From an uncultured Bacteroidota bacterium (GTDB taxonomy: Bacteria > Bacteroidota > Bacteroidia > NS11-12g > UBA955): a stretch of 7,247 nt of DNA. The stretch lies in assembly GCA_903879775.1 (NCBI GenBank), contig CAIRMY010000213.1, positions 1 through 7,247 of the forward strand. The letters are read 5' to 3'. The translations under genes and the position numbers were made by a program. Of this stretch, positions 1 to 6,808 are shown one piece after another. The first letter of the stretch is position 1. Each line of letters opens with the position of its first letter. The notes beneath the pieces were generated by a model. It was not told where the DNA came from. It saw nothing but the letters and a program-made list of their open reading frames with translations, and searched no databases.

Positions 1-1
1 A

Positions 2-352
2 ATGTATTTTGTGGCGCGTTTTGAATTGGACATTCAATTTCAGGCTTCTACCGGTAAATCTTATTTCCTTCTAGCCATGTTTTTATTCCTTTTTGCAATT
101 AATTTTATATTCCTAAGAACCATTTTAATCTTGAAATTTACAGCGGATGTGCGCAAATTGATGACGTTCCAATATGAGGCACTCGTTGTTGAATTTGTAC
201 AGGACAATGAATATTGTACGTTTTACTATATTGATTCAAATGGAAAGAACGATGTTCTTATTTCGATGGAACAGTTTCATCAGGTGAAGAATGCTCCAAT
301 ACTTAAATTGTCGTTTTTAAACGATTCTCTTTTTTACAGTTTGTCTAATTAA
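2..352 (+). CDS. Small single-helix membrane protein of unknown function, possibly 5'-partial
   Basis: I do not recognise this protein. The reading frame gives 116 residues from an ATG at the second base of the window, so the true start may lie outside it. A strongly hydrophobic stretch at about residues 21-45 (LLAMFLFLFAINFIF and the following LRTILIL) is a probable transmembrane helix. About 70 polar residues follow, with alternating hydrophobic positions suggesting a small beta-rich soluble domain. No catalytic motif or cysteine pattern is visible. It stops with TAA about 110 bases before the tetR start and the tetR promoter lies between, so it is probably a separate transcription unit and need not relate to phenylacetate metabolism. 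Confidence 0.6.
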   Translation: MYFVARFELDIQFQASTGKSYFLLAMFLFLFAINFIFLRTILILKFTADVRKLMTFQYEALVVEFVQDNEYCTFYYIDSNGKNDVLISMEQFHQVKNAPILKLSFLNDSLFYSLSN

Positions 353-407
353 TCCACTTTTTTATTTAACTTCCTTAGGGTGATTTATTTGTGCATGAAT
401 AAATCTC

Positions 408-437
408 TTGCTTTTATCTTTTTTCTTTCTATATTTG
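408..437 (+). promoter_or_regulatory. Bacteroidota-type promoter for the tetR-paa operon
   Basis: A perfect TAnnTTTG -7 box (TATATTTG) occupies 430-437. A TTG at 408-410 lies 19 bases upstream, within the spacing usual for the -33 element of the Bacteroidota primary sigma factor. The expected transcription start is about 443-446, leaving a leader of about 20 bases before the ATG at 465. No comparable promoter is visible in the 51 bases between tetR and paaA, so this one probably also drives paaABC and perhaps paaD. Assignment is by motif only. Confidence 0.6.
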
Positions 438-439
438 CA

Positions 440-459
440 TAACTAACAAGCGTTAGTTA
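440..459 (+). promoter_or_regulatory. Palindromic operator, likely bound by the adjacent TetR-family regulator
   Basis: TAACTAACAAGCGTTAGTTA is a perfect inverted repeat with 8-bp arms (TAACTAAC / GTTAGTTA) around a 4-bp spacer. It begins three bases after the -7 box and covers the predicted transcription start, five bases before the tetR start codon. Size, symmetry and position fit a TetR-family operator that blocks transcription initiation. That the neighbouring gene product binds it is inference. Confidence 0.7.
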
Positions 460-464
460 GTCGA

Positions 465-1040
465 ATGTCGCCAAGGAAAATTCAAATATTGCAGCAAGCC
501 AGTGCCCTCATGAGAACTAAGGGTTATGCGAGCACAACAGTGCGCGACATCGCGAACTCACTCAATATTGAAGCCTCGTCTCTATACAATCATATTTCCT
601 CGAAAGAGGAAATTCTTGAGACCATCTGTGCTTCTTTGGCAAATCAATTTGAAAGTGGTATCCTAGAAATCAACGATATCTACTTTAATGCCAAAGAGAA
701 GTTGAAAATGGCCATTGAAAGTCATATTCGCATTTTAACGCAAGATTTGAACGCCAGTTATGTATTCATCCATGAATGGAGAAATCTTGGTGAAAATGCA
801 CTGAATGAATTCGTTCGAAGAAGAGACCTTTATGAAAAAGAGTTTCGCGATATTTTATACCTCGGAGAAAAAGAAGGGACATTCACCGATGTAGATGAAA
901 AATTTGTTGTCATCACCATTCTTTCGTCGTTAAATTCAACCATTGAATGGTATAAACCCAACGGACAATTATCTCCCAAAGATGTATCAAATAAACTTTC
1001 TGACTTCATTTTAAACGGATTATTAAACTCACAAGCCTAA
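465..1040 (+). CDS. TetR/AcrR-family transcriptional regulator, probable PaaR-like repressor of the paa operon
   Basis: This 191-residue protein has the usual TetR-family size. The N-terminal helix-turn-helix domain covers about residues 5-51: a first helix (ILQQASALMRTKGYAST), then the recognition region TVRDIANSLNIEASSLYNHI followed by SSKEEIL, which is characteristic of the family. The remaining 140 residues are helical and variable, as expected for the ligand-binding and dimerisation domain. It sits directly upstream of paaA on the same strand, 51 bases away, behind a palindromic site. PaaR-type TetR regulators in other bacteria repress paa genes and respond to phenylacetyl-CoA. A similar role here is inferred from position, since the ligand cannot be read from the sequence. 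The TAA stop is the first part of a heptamer repeat array. No Shine-Dalgarno precedes the ATG, which is normal in Bacteroidota. Confidence 0.88.
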   Translation: MSPRKIQILQQASALMRTKGYASTTVRDIANSLNIEASSLYNHISSKEEILETICASLANQFESGILEINDIYFNAKEKLKMAIESHIRILTQDLNASYVFIHEWRNLGENALNEFVRRRDLYEKEFRDILYLGEKEGTFTDVDEKFVVITILSSLNSTIEWYKPNGQLSPKDVSNKLSDFILNGLLNSQA

Positions 1041-1084
1041 ACCCTAAACCCTAAACTCTAAACTCTAAACTCTAAACAATAAAT
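1036..1084. repeat. Telomere-like heptamer array between tetR and paaA
   Basis: There are seven consecutive 7-bp units: three CCTAAAC, three TCTAAAC, then a degenerate AATAAAT. The first unit overlaps the tetR stop codon and the last ends seven bases before the paaA ATG, so the array fills nearly the whole gap. Read as AAACCCT it matches the plant-type telomere heptamer, which I take as coincidence of motif, not of function. Related heptamers recur at 3269-3332 and in each 97-bp unit at 6518-6808. In the mRNA it would be an unstructured A-rich leader before paaA, which might help initiation. Confidence 0.85.
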
Positions 1085-1091
1085 TCATACT

Positions 1092-2084
1092 ATGTACGGA
1101 AACGGTTATATCGAAAATGATGGAAAACCAGTTAACTCATTAACTGTTAATGAAGATCCTATCAAATTGGCAGCATTCGAAGCTCGAATTGCCGCTGGTG
1201 ACAAAATTGAACCTCAAGACTGGATGCCAGCTGAATATAAAAAACAGCTCATCCGTATGATGGAACAACATGCCCACTCTGAAATTATTGGTGCCCTTCC
1301 TGAAGGTACTTGGATCACCCGTGCACCAGGCTTTCGTAGAAAATTAGCTTTAATGGCTAAAGTTCAAGACGAAATTGGACATGGTCAATTACTTTATTCA
1401 GCAGCTGAAACCTTAGGGAAAAGCCGTGAACAAATGACAAACGACCTAATCAACGGTAAAAGTAAATATAGCAATGTATTTAATTACCCAGCTAAAACTT
1501 GGGCCGATAGTGCTGTCATCGCTTGGCTCATTGATGCAGGTGCAATTGTGAATCAATTGGCAAACAGTAAAGGTAGTTATGGTCCTTATTGCCGTGCTCT
1601 TGAGCGTATTTGTGCTGAAGAATCTTTCCATTTGAAATATGGTCACGACAATGTGGTATTCTTAGCTACAGGAACTCCTGTTCAACGTGCAATGGTGCAA
1701 GATGCCCTCAATCGTTGGTGGGAACCAATCATGCATTTCTTCGGTCCTTCAGATAAAGAATCGATTCATACTGAAACGTTAATGCGTTGGAAAGTTAAAA
1801 TGGGTTCTAACGACGATATGCGTAATATGTTCTTAGATATGTATGTTCCTAAGATATGGGATTTAGGATTAACACTTCCTGATCCAAACCTTCATAAAAA
1901 TGAGGAAACCGGACGTTGGGAATACACTGAGCCAAATTGGGAAGTTTTCAAACAAGTAATCAATGGAAATGGTCCTTGCAACAAAGAACGTTTGGCTGTT
2001 CGTAGAAAAGCAGAAGAAAATGGTCGTTGGGTTCGTAAGGCTTTGATGAAACCAGAAGAGAAATATGTAAATCCTTTGGCATAA
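1092..2084 (+). CDS. paaA: Phenylacetyl-CoA 1,2-epoxidase catalytic subunit PaaA
   Basis: PaaA is the diiron oxygenase subunit that uses O2 to convert phenylacetyl-CoA to the ring 1,2-epoxide, the committed step of aerobic phenylacetate breakdown in the cytoplasm. At 330 residues it is slightly longer than the roughly 310-residue enterobacterial form, mainly at the N-terminus. The ferritin-like diiron motifs are intact: E64 in HSEIIGALPEG, E94 and H97 in KVQDEIGHGQLLY, D148 in WLIDAGAI as a likely further carboxylate, and E177 and H180 in CAEESFHLKYGH. The family signatures EGTWITRAPGFRRKLALMAK and RWWEPIMHFFGPSD are present. paaB follows after 19 bases, so the two are probably co-transcribed. 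There is no Shine-Dalgarno before the ATG, which follows a heptamer repeat array. Function is assigned with high certainty from the catalytic motifs and the paaB-paaC-paaD neighbours. Confidence 0.97.
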   Translation: MYGNGYIENDGKPVNSLTVNEDPIKLAAFEARIAAGDKIEPQDWMPAEYKKQLIRMMEQHAHSEIIGALPEGTWITRAPGFRRKLALMAKVQDEIGHGQLLYSAAETLGKSREQMTNDLINGKSKYSNVFNYPAKTWADSAVIAWLIDAGAIVNQLANSKGSYGPYCRALERICAEESFHLKYGHDNVVFLATGTPVQRAMVQDALNRWWEPIMHFFGPSDKESIHTETLMRWKVKMGSNDDMRNMFLDMYVPKIWDLGLTLPDPNLHKNEETGRWEYTEPNWEVFKQVINGNGPCNKERLAVRRKAEENGRWVRKALMKPEEKYVNPLA

Positions 2085-2103
2085 TCCAACATCCCTCAAA
2101 AGT

Positions 2104-2481
2104 ATGAAAATCGTAAGTCTAGACCCCCGCGTTACACGCTCAAATATTGACGAAAATACCCAAGAAGGTGTTTTACATGAGAAAGAACATTTTCAAACCT
2201 ATGAAGTGTTCGAACAGAAAAAACGTGGCACTCACCACATTCACGCTGGTAGCGTGCATGCTCCTTCGGCCGATTTAGCCCTTGTTTTTGCGAAAGAACA
2301 ATATTCTCGCCGCGGTCAATGTGTCAATCTTTGGGTTGTGAAAACCGCTGATATTGCTGCAACTGATTATGATGATGCCGATATCTTCGAAACAACTTCA
2401 AGCAAACTTTATCGCGAACCAGATGCTTATAAAGTGATGGATCGTATCAATGCATTTAAAGAACGTCAAAAATCTAATTAA
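2104..2481 (+). CDS. paaB: Phenylacetyl-CoA epoxidase subunit PaaB
   Basis: PaaB is the small non-catalytic subunit that bridges PaaAC units in the epoxidase complex. The 125-residue product contains the family core at about residues 34-80: YEVFEQKKRGTHHIHAGSVH, then APSADLALVFAKEQYSRR and NLWVV, followed by a tail with the KLYREPDAYKVMDRI element typical of the family. It is somewhat longer than the roughly 95-residue enterobacterial form, with an N-terminal extension of about 30 residues. The ATG is 19 bases after the paaA stop, and paaC starts 8 bases after its own stop, a tight operon arrangement. Confidence 0.95.
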   Translation: MKIVSLDPRVTRSNIDENTQEGVLHEKEHFQTYEVFEQKKRGTHHIHAGSVHAPSADLALVFAKEQYSRRGQCVNLWVVKTADIAATDYDDADIFETTSSKLYREPDAYKVMDRINAFKERQKSN

Positions 2482-2489
2482 CTTACAAA

Positions 2490-3260
2490 ATGGAATTTAC
2501 TGATAAACATGTGCAAGGATTAAAAGACTTGCTTTATAAAATGGCCGATGATTTGTTGATTTTAGGTCATAGAAATAGCGAATGGACAGGCTTGGGACCT
2601 ATTTTAGAAGAAGATATTGCTTTTTCGAGTATGGCTCAAGATAAAGTTGGACAATCACTTGCCATTTATGAGATTTTGAATCAATTAGGCGAAAGCGATC
2701 CAGATACAGTTGCGTTTACAAGAAATGCCAACCAATTTCATTGTTCTAAATTGGTAGAATTGCCAATAGGAGAGTACGATTTTTCATTGGTGCGTCACTT
2801 CTTTTACGATCACGCTGATGCAATTCGTTTTGAAATGTTGGCAACCACTGTGGTAGAACCACTTCAAATGGTTGCTAAAAAGTTCAAAGGCGAAATCAAG
2901 TATCATACCATGCACGCTGATGTTTGGATGAAACAATTGGCGGAAGGTTCTGATGAATCTAAAATGCGCATTCAAAATGCTATCAACGAAACATTTGCAT
3001 TGGCTTTGGGAATGTTCGAGCCTTCTGATTTTGAAGCTGAATTACAAGAAGCTGGAATTTTTGATGGAGAATTCGTTCTTCGTGAAAAATGGTTGAATAA
3101 AGTGGTTCCTTTGTTAGAATCGTTTGGATATTCAGTTCCAGATGCTACAACTACAATTCCTGAATTTGGCGGCAGAAAAGGCCAACATACAGAATATTTG
3201 CAGCCTTTGCTCGATGAAATGACAGAAGTGTTTGCAATTGATCCGGGTGCAGACTGGTAA
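2490..3260 (+). CDS. paaC: Phenylacetyl-CoA epoxidase structural subunit PaaC
   Basis: PaaC is the ferritin-like partner of PaaA. It shares the four-helix fold but is regarded as structural because its metal ligands are largely lost in the family. The product has 256 residues, the usual length. Recognisable parts are LADDLLILGHR-like sequence near residues 17-28 (ADDLLILGHRNSEW), GPILEEDIAFSSMAQDKVGQ at about 37-56, the RHFFYDHADAIR and MHADVWMKQLAEG segments in the middle, and the conserved C-terminal end QHTEYLQPLLDEMTEVFAID followed by PGADW. It starts 8 bases after paaB. Downstream, 91 bases of heptamer repeats separate it from paaD, a looser spacing than between the other paa genes. Confidence 0.96.
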   Translation: MEFTDKHVQGLKDLLYKMADDLLILGHRNSEWTGLGPILEEDIAFSSMAQDKVGQSLAIYEILNQLGESDPDTVAFTRNANQFHCSKLVELPIGEYDFSLVRHFFYDHADAIRFEMLATTVVEPLQMVAKKFKGEIKYHTMHADVWMKQLAEGSDESKMRIQNAINETFALALGMFEPSDFEAELQEAGIFDGEFVLREKWLNKVVPLLESFGYSVPDATTTIPEFGGRKGQHTEYLQPLLDEMTEVFAIDPGADW

Positions 3261-3268
3261 TAAACTGA

Positions 3269-3303
3269 GTTTAACGTTTAGGGTTTAACGTTTAGGGTTT
3301 AGC
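3269..3303. repeat. Heptamer array downstream of paaC
   Basis: There are five consecutive 7-bp units: GTTTAAC, GTTTAGG, GTTTAAC, GTTTAGG, GTTTAGC. The alternation makes a 14-bp higher-order period over the first four units. This is the reverse-complement orientation of the CCTAAAC array at 1036-1084, placed eight bases after the paaC stop. It forms the left side of the inverted repeat ending at 3332. Confidence 0.85.
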
Positions 3304-3332
3304 AATGTAACATTAAACTTTAAACCCTAAAC
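3290..3332 (+). other. Hairpin-forming inverted repeat between paaC and paaD
   Basis: GTTTAGGGTTTA at 3290-3301 pairs perfectly with TAAACCCTAAAC at 3321-3332, giving a 12-bp stem around a 19-base loop. The loop itself holds a short palindrome (AATGT-A-ACATT). The hairpin ends 19 bases before the paaD ATG. It lacks the GC-rich stem and following T-run of an intrinsic terminator, so it is more likely an mRNA-stability or partial-attenuation element, or simply a by-product of two opposed repeat arrays. Only the pairing is seen; the role is inference. Confidence 0.5.
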
Positions 3333-3351
3333 ATTAAATAATTCAAAGTAA

Positions 3352-3831
3352 ATGGAAAACAAAATAAAAGCAATTCTTGAAACGGTCATGGATCCGGAGA
3401 TCCCTACCTTGTCTATTGTGGACTTAGGAATTGTTACAGGAATTATATCAGAAACAGAGGGGCAGGCTCATATCAAGCTTACCCCAACATTTTCTGGTTG
3501 TCCTGCCCTGAGAATTATGGAAACCATGGTTCATGATAAACTCATTGAAGAAGGTTATACCGATGTAAAAGTGCATACTTCCTTCGATGTTCAATGGAAT
3601 TCTAACATGATTTCTGATAAAGGTTTGGCTGCCCTTAAAAAACATGGATTGGCACCGCCACCAAAACACGATGGATACTTTGAACTAGATGTATTAAGCG
3701 ATACCCCTTGTCCGTTGTGCGATTCAAGAAATACAACAATGAGCACCCCTTTTGGTCCAACCCTATGTCGAAGCATGCACTATTGCAACAATTGCAAAAA
3801 TGCTTTTGAAGGATTTAAACCGGTAGGTTAA
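3352..3831 (+). CDS. paaD: Phenylacetate-degradation maturation factor PaaD (MIP18/DUF59 family with zinc-ribbon tail)
   Basis: PaaD is needed in vivo for epoxidase activity and is thought to help assemble the iron-sulfur or metal centres of the complex rather than to be a stable subunit. The product has 159 residues. The N-terminal MIP18/DUF59 domain shows DPEIPTLSIVDLGIV (14-28) and the TPTFSGCPA loop with its conserved Cys50. The C-terminal half carries a probable zinc ribbon: CPLC at 120-123 and CNNC at 145-148, with the family's FGPTLCRSMHYC sequence between. It follows paaC on the same strand after a 91-base repeat-bearing gap. The next gene is unrelated; paaE, the reductase often found next, is absent here. 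Confidence 0.95.
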   Translation: MENKIKAILETVMDPEIPTLSIVDLGIVTGIISETEGQAHIKLTPTFSGCPALRIMETMVHDKLIEEGYTDVKVHTSFDVQWNSNMISDKGLAALKKHGLAPPPKHDGYFELDVLSDTPCPLCDSRNTTMSTPFGPTLCRSMHYCNNCKNAFEGFKPVG

Positions 3832-3871
3832 TAAAACCGCTGGGTTTACAGAATCATTTTCAAGAATCATT

Positions 3872-3879
3872 TACCTTCG
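3872..3879 (+). promoter_or_regulatory. Possible -7 promoter box for the large exported protein gene
   Basis: TACCTTCG differs from TAnnTTTG at one position and lies about 25-30 bases before the likely start codon, so the transcript would have a short leader of about 17 bases. No convincing TTG -33 element is seen at the right distance. A 10-bp direct repeat (AGAATCATTT at 3850-3859 and AG-AATCATTT at 3863-3872, period 13) lies just upstream. It suggests transcription independent of the paa operon. Confidence 0.4.
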
Positions 3880-3897
3880 CCTCTTTAATGGTATTTA

Positions 3898-6516
3898 GTG
3901 TCTATGTTGTTTCTTAAACGTTTAAGTTTATATATTTTACTCCTCACACTCAACTCATTGAGCGCCCAACGCTGTGGCTATGATTACCTTCAAGCCTTTG
4001 TGGTTGAAATTGTTGATCAAAACCACTCAGAAAATATCCCTCATTTAAAATTAACATTAACAAATGAGTTTGCTCAAAAATTGGAATATCCGGTAAGTGA
4101 TTATCATAATAACCACCCAATGGATATGGATGATAGGCCTCAAATTCCTGAAAAAAGATTGAGGCTTCAATTTCTTAAAAATCATACGCCTTCGAACAAT
4201 CAAGAATTTTGGGAAAATGGAAACACTGCAGGCCTCTCTCATCCCGGCATCAATCAACCCGCGCACATCAAGTTAAATGACAATTTATATGTAATTTTCA
4301 TTCAGTTTAAACATTCCATCAACCAACCAATTGAATTGCCTGTTTATCAAGTTTTAGTGGAAGATCCAGACAGTGTTAAAAATCATAAAATGTTTCCCAA
4401 GCGTTTGTTTCGGTTAAATCCTGAAAAAGCTGTTTACCTATGTGCCAATCATTTGATTGGAACCTCGGAAGGGATATTTGATCGATATTATCATTTGGAT
4501 GGGACAAAATTTCAGCCACAGAAATTCAATTTGTCGCTCGAAAATCCAGCCTATTTGGGAAAAATAAATGCCCCTTTTTATTTTGAACTTAATTTTCAAC
4601 CAAGTACTCCATATTATTACGATGGGCCTTTAAAGGAAGTGCATCTAGAAACGGTGAAAGTCTATTCCGGACTAGAATTGCAGTTTATGCAAAAAATTGT
4701 CCCTCTAAAATTTGCAAAATTCGCAAAGTTGCAGACGCAAAATCAAGATTTTAAGGAGCTTAAATATGAGGGTTTTCTTGTCAATGCAAAACCTGAAATG
4801 TTTACCAAATTGAATCTTAAAATTGGGAAGTCAAAAAGGCATGGGTTTTCTGTTCTGCTCCAAAAAGGAAGATCGGTTTCAGGAGTTCCGCACCAGCATT
4901 CGCTCTACTTTTTTTACGATTCTATTTCAAAACAATTTGTCTTCGATACGCTTTTAAGCGAATATCCTAATTTACAATTCGATGCCGAGCCGAACAAAAT
5001 TTTACGGTATGTGATTACCGATAACCAAGTTTCGAGCAAATTAACTTATTATGTTCTTGAGGGACAAAAATGGGTGTTTTACAAAGAGAAGATACTGGGT
5101 GAGCCTCCTTTGCCATTGTCTTCATCGGTGTTGAACAATCTTTACCTATTGAATTATATTTCGCATAAAATTAAACGGGTAGACGTGACTTTAAACAATA
5201 CCGTTTACGATACGTTTATTATGATCAATAAAGGCCGTAATGCAATTGATTTAACTCAGTACACGTTGAAACACAATAACAATCCCTGGTTATTTCAATT
5301 TAAAACCATTCAAATGCCAACGGTTTTAAAACCTCGTGACACGGCAAGAATCATTTTTAGTTTTATTCCAGTTCAAAATTTCAATCCTAACAGCATTGCA
5401 ATGCCATTTCAATACGAAGATTTGGAATTAACGTTTGCGTTTAACCAGAAGGAGAAATTGCCACTCAATTTTCATTATTTAGGGCTGTGTGCGGATTGTA
5501 TTTCAAAAACAGTGGTTTCTAAATTCAATCGTTACGATGATTTAATCATTGCAGAGACATACGATTTTAAGTCGAACCAAGATGCATTTTATCGGTTGAA
5601 AACCGAAAACAATCAAATTCATTCATACGGGAAAATGATTTCTCAAAACGACACATTTAAGAGGGTTGGGGATTGGTTTTTTACAAGTCCTCGCAACATG
5701 ATTTCATATTCTCGGGAAGTAGAATTTCAAATTACAGCCGAAAATCAACCAGTTGATTCTGCGGTGAAAGTCATTGCTGTGAGAAAAGGAATCCAAACCG
5801 AATGCCATTATCGCTTCAAAGGACAATGGGTGCATATTTGGTTGCCAACGGGTATTGATTCATTGATTTTTAATTGGCGTGGATATTCAAATACCATTTC
5901 TAATTTTAGTCAAAATATCTATCAGTCACAGTATATGGTGGCATTAATTAAACAAAGTATTCAAACGCTTTATCCAAGAAAATACACGCAATTTGTGATC
6001 AATGAATCATATGAATTCAATCCGAAAATCTATCTTTTAAAGTTGAAATGGAGTGATTTCAAGGAAATTGAAAAAATCAGGCAAGATTTTATGGCATCCT
6101 ATAGAAGCATTCGTTTCGAGGTCAATGATAGGTATTCACAGCAATATTTAGTGGTTGATTTTGAGGGATATAGCAGCGGTGATGCGATGAATTTGCTTTG
6201 GAAATGGCTCGATAGAAATGAAATTGAATCTGCCCACCAAGGTGTATATGTAGGCGACCATGTTTTGACATTTCTTGGAAAAGGTGTCACCATAAAGCCG
6301 AAGCAGAACATTTATGGAGATAGTTTGGCTAAAATTGTGAAAGATTACGGTTTCAAAACATATCACACTTTTGGAGATGGTACATATCAGATAAATGCCC
6401 AATCCGCAATATGCGATGAAGCCTTGTTTTTAAATATGCTTAATCTCATGAGGGATAATCGATTTGTTTTGGCCAGCCCAGAGTTTTTCAATCCAATTAA
6501 TCCGTTGGAAGATTAG
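3898..6516 (+). CDS. Large exported protein of unknown function
   Basis: I do not recognise a named family. The frame gives 872 residues from a GTG at 3898. An ATG two codons later (3904) is the more likely start and leaves a better-placed signal peptide. That peptide has a basic KR, a hydrophobic core (LSLYILLLTL) and a cut probably after LSA at residue 23. C26 is not in a lipobox, so the protein is probably periplasmic or outer-surface, not a lipoprotein. Residues about 25-520 are rich in alternating beta strands. About 428-520 look like an Ig-like or DUF1573-like sandwich (FIMINKGRNAIDL ... LKPRDTARIIFSF), and are followed by a C531-x-x-C534 pair. Near the C-terminus, 750-787 and 830-864 share a pattern and resemble subtilase propeptides, but no protease catalytic triad is evident and no sorting domain is obvious. 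It is followed directly by 97-bp repeats. Being a real gene is near certain; its role is unknown. Confidence 0.85.
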   Translation: MSMLFLKRLSLYILLLTLNSLSAQRCGYDYLQAFVVEIVDQNHSENIPHLKLTLTNEFAQKLEYPVSDYHNNHPMDMDDRPQIPEKRLRLQFLKNHTPSNNQEFWENGNTAGLSHPGINQPAHIKLNDNLYVIFIQFKHSINQPIELPVYQVLVEDPDSVKNHKMFPKRLFRLNPEKAVYLCANHLIGTSEGIFDRYYHLDGTKFQPQKFNLSLENPAYLGKINAPFYFELNFQPSTPYYYDGPLKEVHLETVKVYSGLELQFMQKIVPLKFAKFAKLQTQNQDFKELKYEGFLVNAKPEMFTKLNLKIGKSKRHGFSVLLQKGRSVSGVPHQHSLYFFYDSISKQFVFDTLLSEYPNLQFDAEPNKILRYVITDNQVSSKLTYYVLEGQKWVFYKEKILGEPPLPLSSSVLNNLYLLNYISHKIKRVDVTLNNTVYDTFIMINKGRNAIDLTQYTLKHNNNPWLFQFKTIQMPTVLKPRDTARIIFSFIPVQNFNPNSIAMPFQYEDLELTFAFNQKEKLPLNFHYLGLCADCISKTVVSKFNRYDDLIIAETYDFKSNQDAFYRLKTENNQIHSYGKMISQNDTFKRVGDWFFTSPRNMISYSREVEFQITAENQPVDSAVKVIAVRKGIQTECHYRFKGQWVHIWLPTGIDSLIFNWRGYSNTISNFSQNIYQSQYMVALIKQSIQTLYPRKYTQFVINESYEFNPKIYLLKLKWSDFKEIEKIRQDFMASYRSIRFEVNDRYSQQYLVVDFEGYSSGDAMNLLWKWLDRNEIESAHQGVYVGDHVLTFLGKGVTIKPKQNIYGDSLAKIVKDYGFKTYHTFGDGTYQINAQSAICDEALFLNMLNLMRDNRFVLASPEFFNPINPLED

Positions 6517-6517
6517 A

Positions 6518-6808
6518 AAAAAGTTTATAAAGGTTTATGAGGTTTATAAAGGTTTATGAATGCCTTTGAACTTTAAATTGAACAATTACTTTAAACAATA
6601 AACGCTAAACAATGAAAAAGTTTATAAAGGTTTATGAGGTTTATAAAGGTTTATGAACGACATTGAACTTTAAATTGAACAATTACTTTAAACAATAAAC
6701 GCTAAGCAATAAAAAAGTTTATAAAGGTTTATGATGTTTATAAAGGTTTATGAATGCCTTTGAACTTTAAATTTAACCATTACTTTAAACAATAAACGCT
6801 AAACGATA
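6518..6808. repeat. Three tandem copies of a 97-bp repeat
   Basis: Units lie at 6518-6614, 6615-6711 and 6712-6808, all exactly 97 bp with only a few substitutions (for example ATGCCTTT in units 1 and 3 against ACGACATT in unit 2). Each unit has two parts. The left part is a doubled 19-mer, GTTTATAAAGGTTTATGAG, itself made of two related 9-10-mers. The right part is single-copy followed by 7-bp-period units AAACAAT, AAACGCT, AAACAAT. In unit 3 the heptamers continue as AAACGAT, AAACGAT, AAACCT to about 6819. The array starts two bases after the stop of the upstream gene and runs into the 3' end of the opposing kdsB fragment, filling the whole convergent gap. No gene or spacer-like variable sequence is present. 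Confidence 0.95.

Noticed and set aside
1036..1084. True telomere or eukaryotic contamination
   Set aside because: The CCCTAAA match is to motif only. The array is short, internal, and flanked directly by bacterial operon genes.
1446..1646. Minus-strand reading frame of 66 codons inside paaA
   Set aside because: It lies wholly opposite a confident gene, has no recognisable motif and no promoter, and reads as a chance frame. The same holds for the other minus-strand frames inside paaA, paaC, paaD and the large exported gene.
3834..3847. Intrinsic terminator after paaD (AAACC-GCTG-GGTTT)
   Set aside because: The stem is only five base pairs and no T-run follows, so it is too weak to call.
6518..6808. 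CRISPR array
   Set aside because: The units are contiguous 97-bp tandem copies with no unique spacers between conserved repeats, and no cas gene is near.
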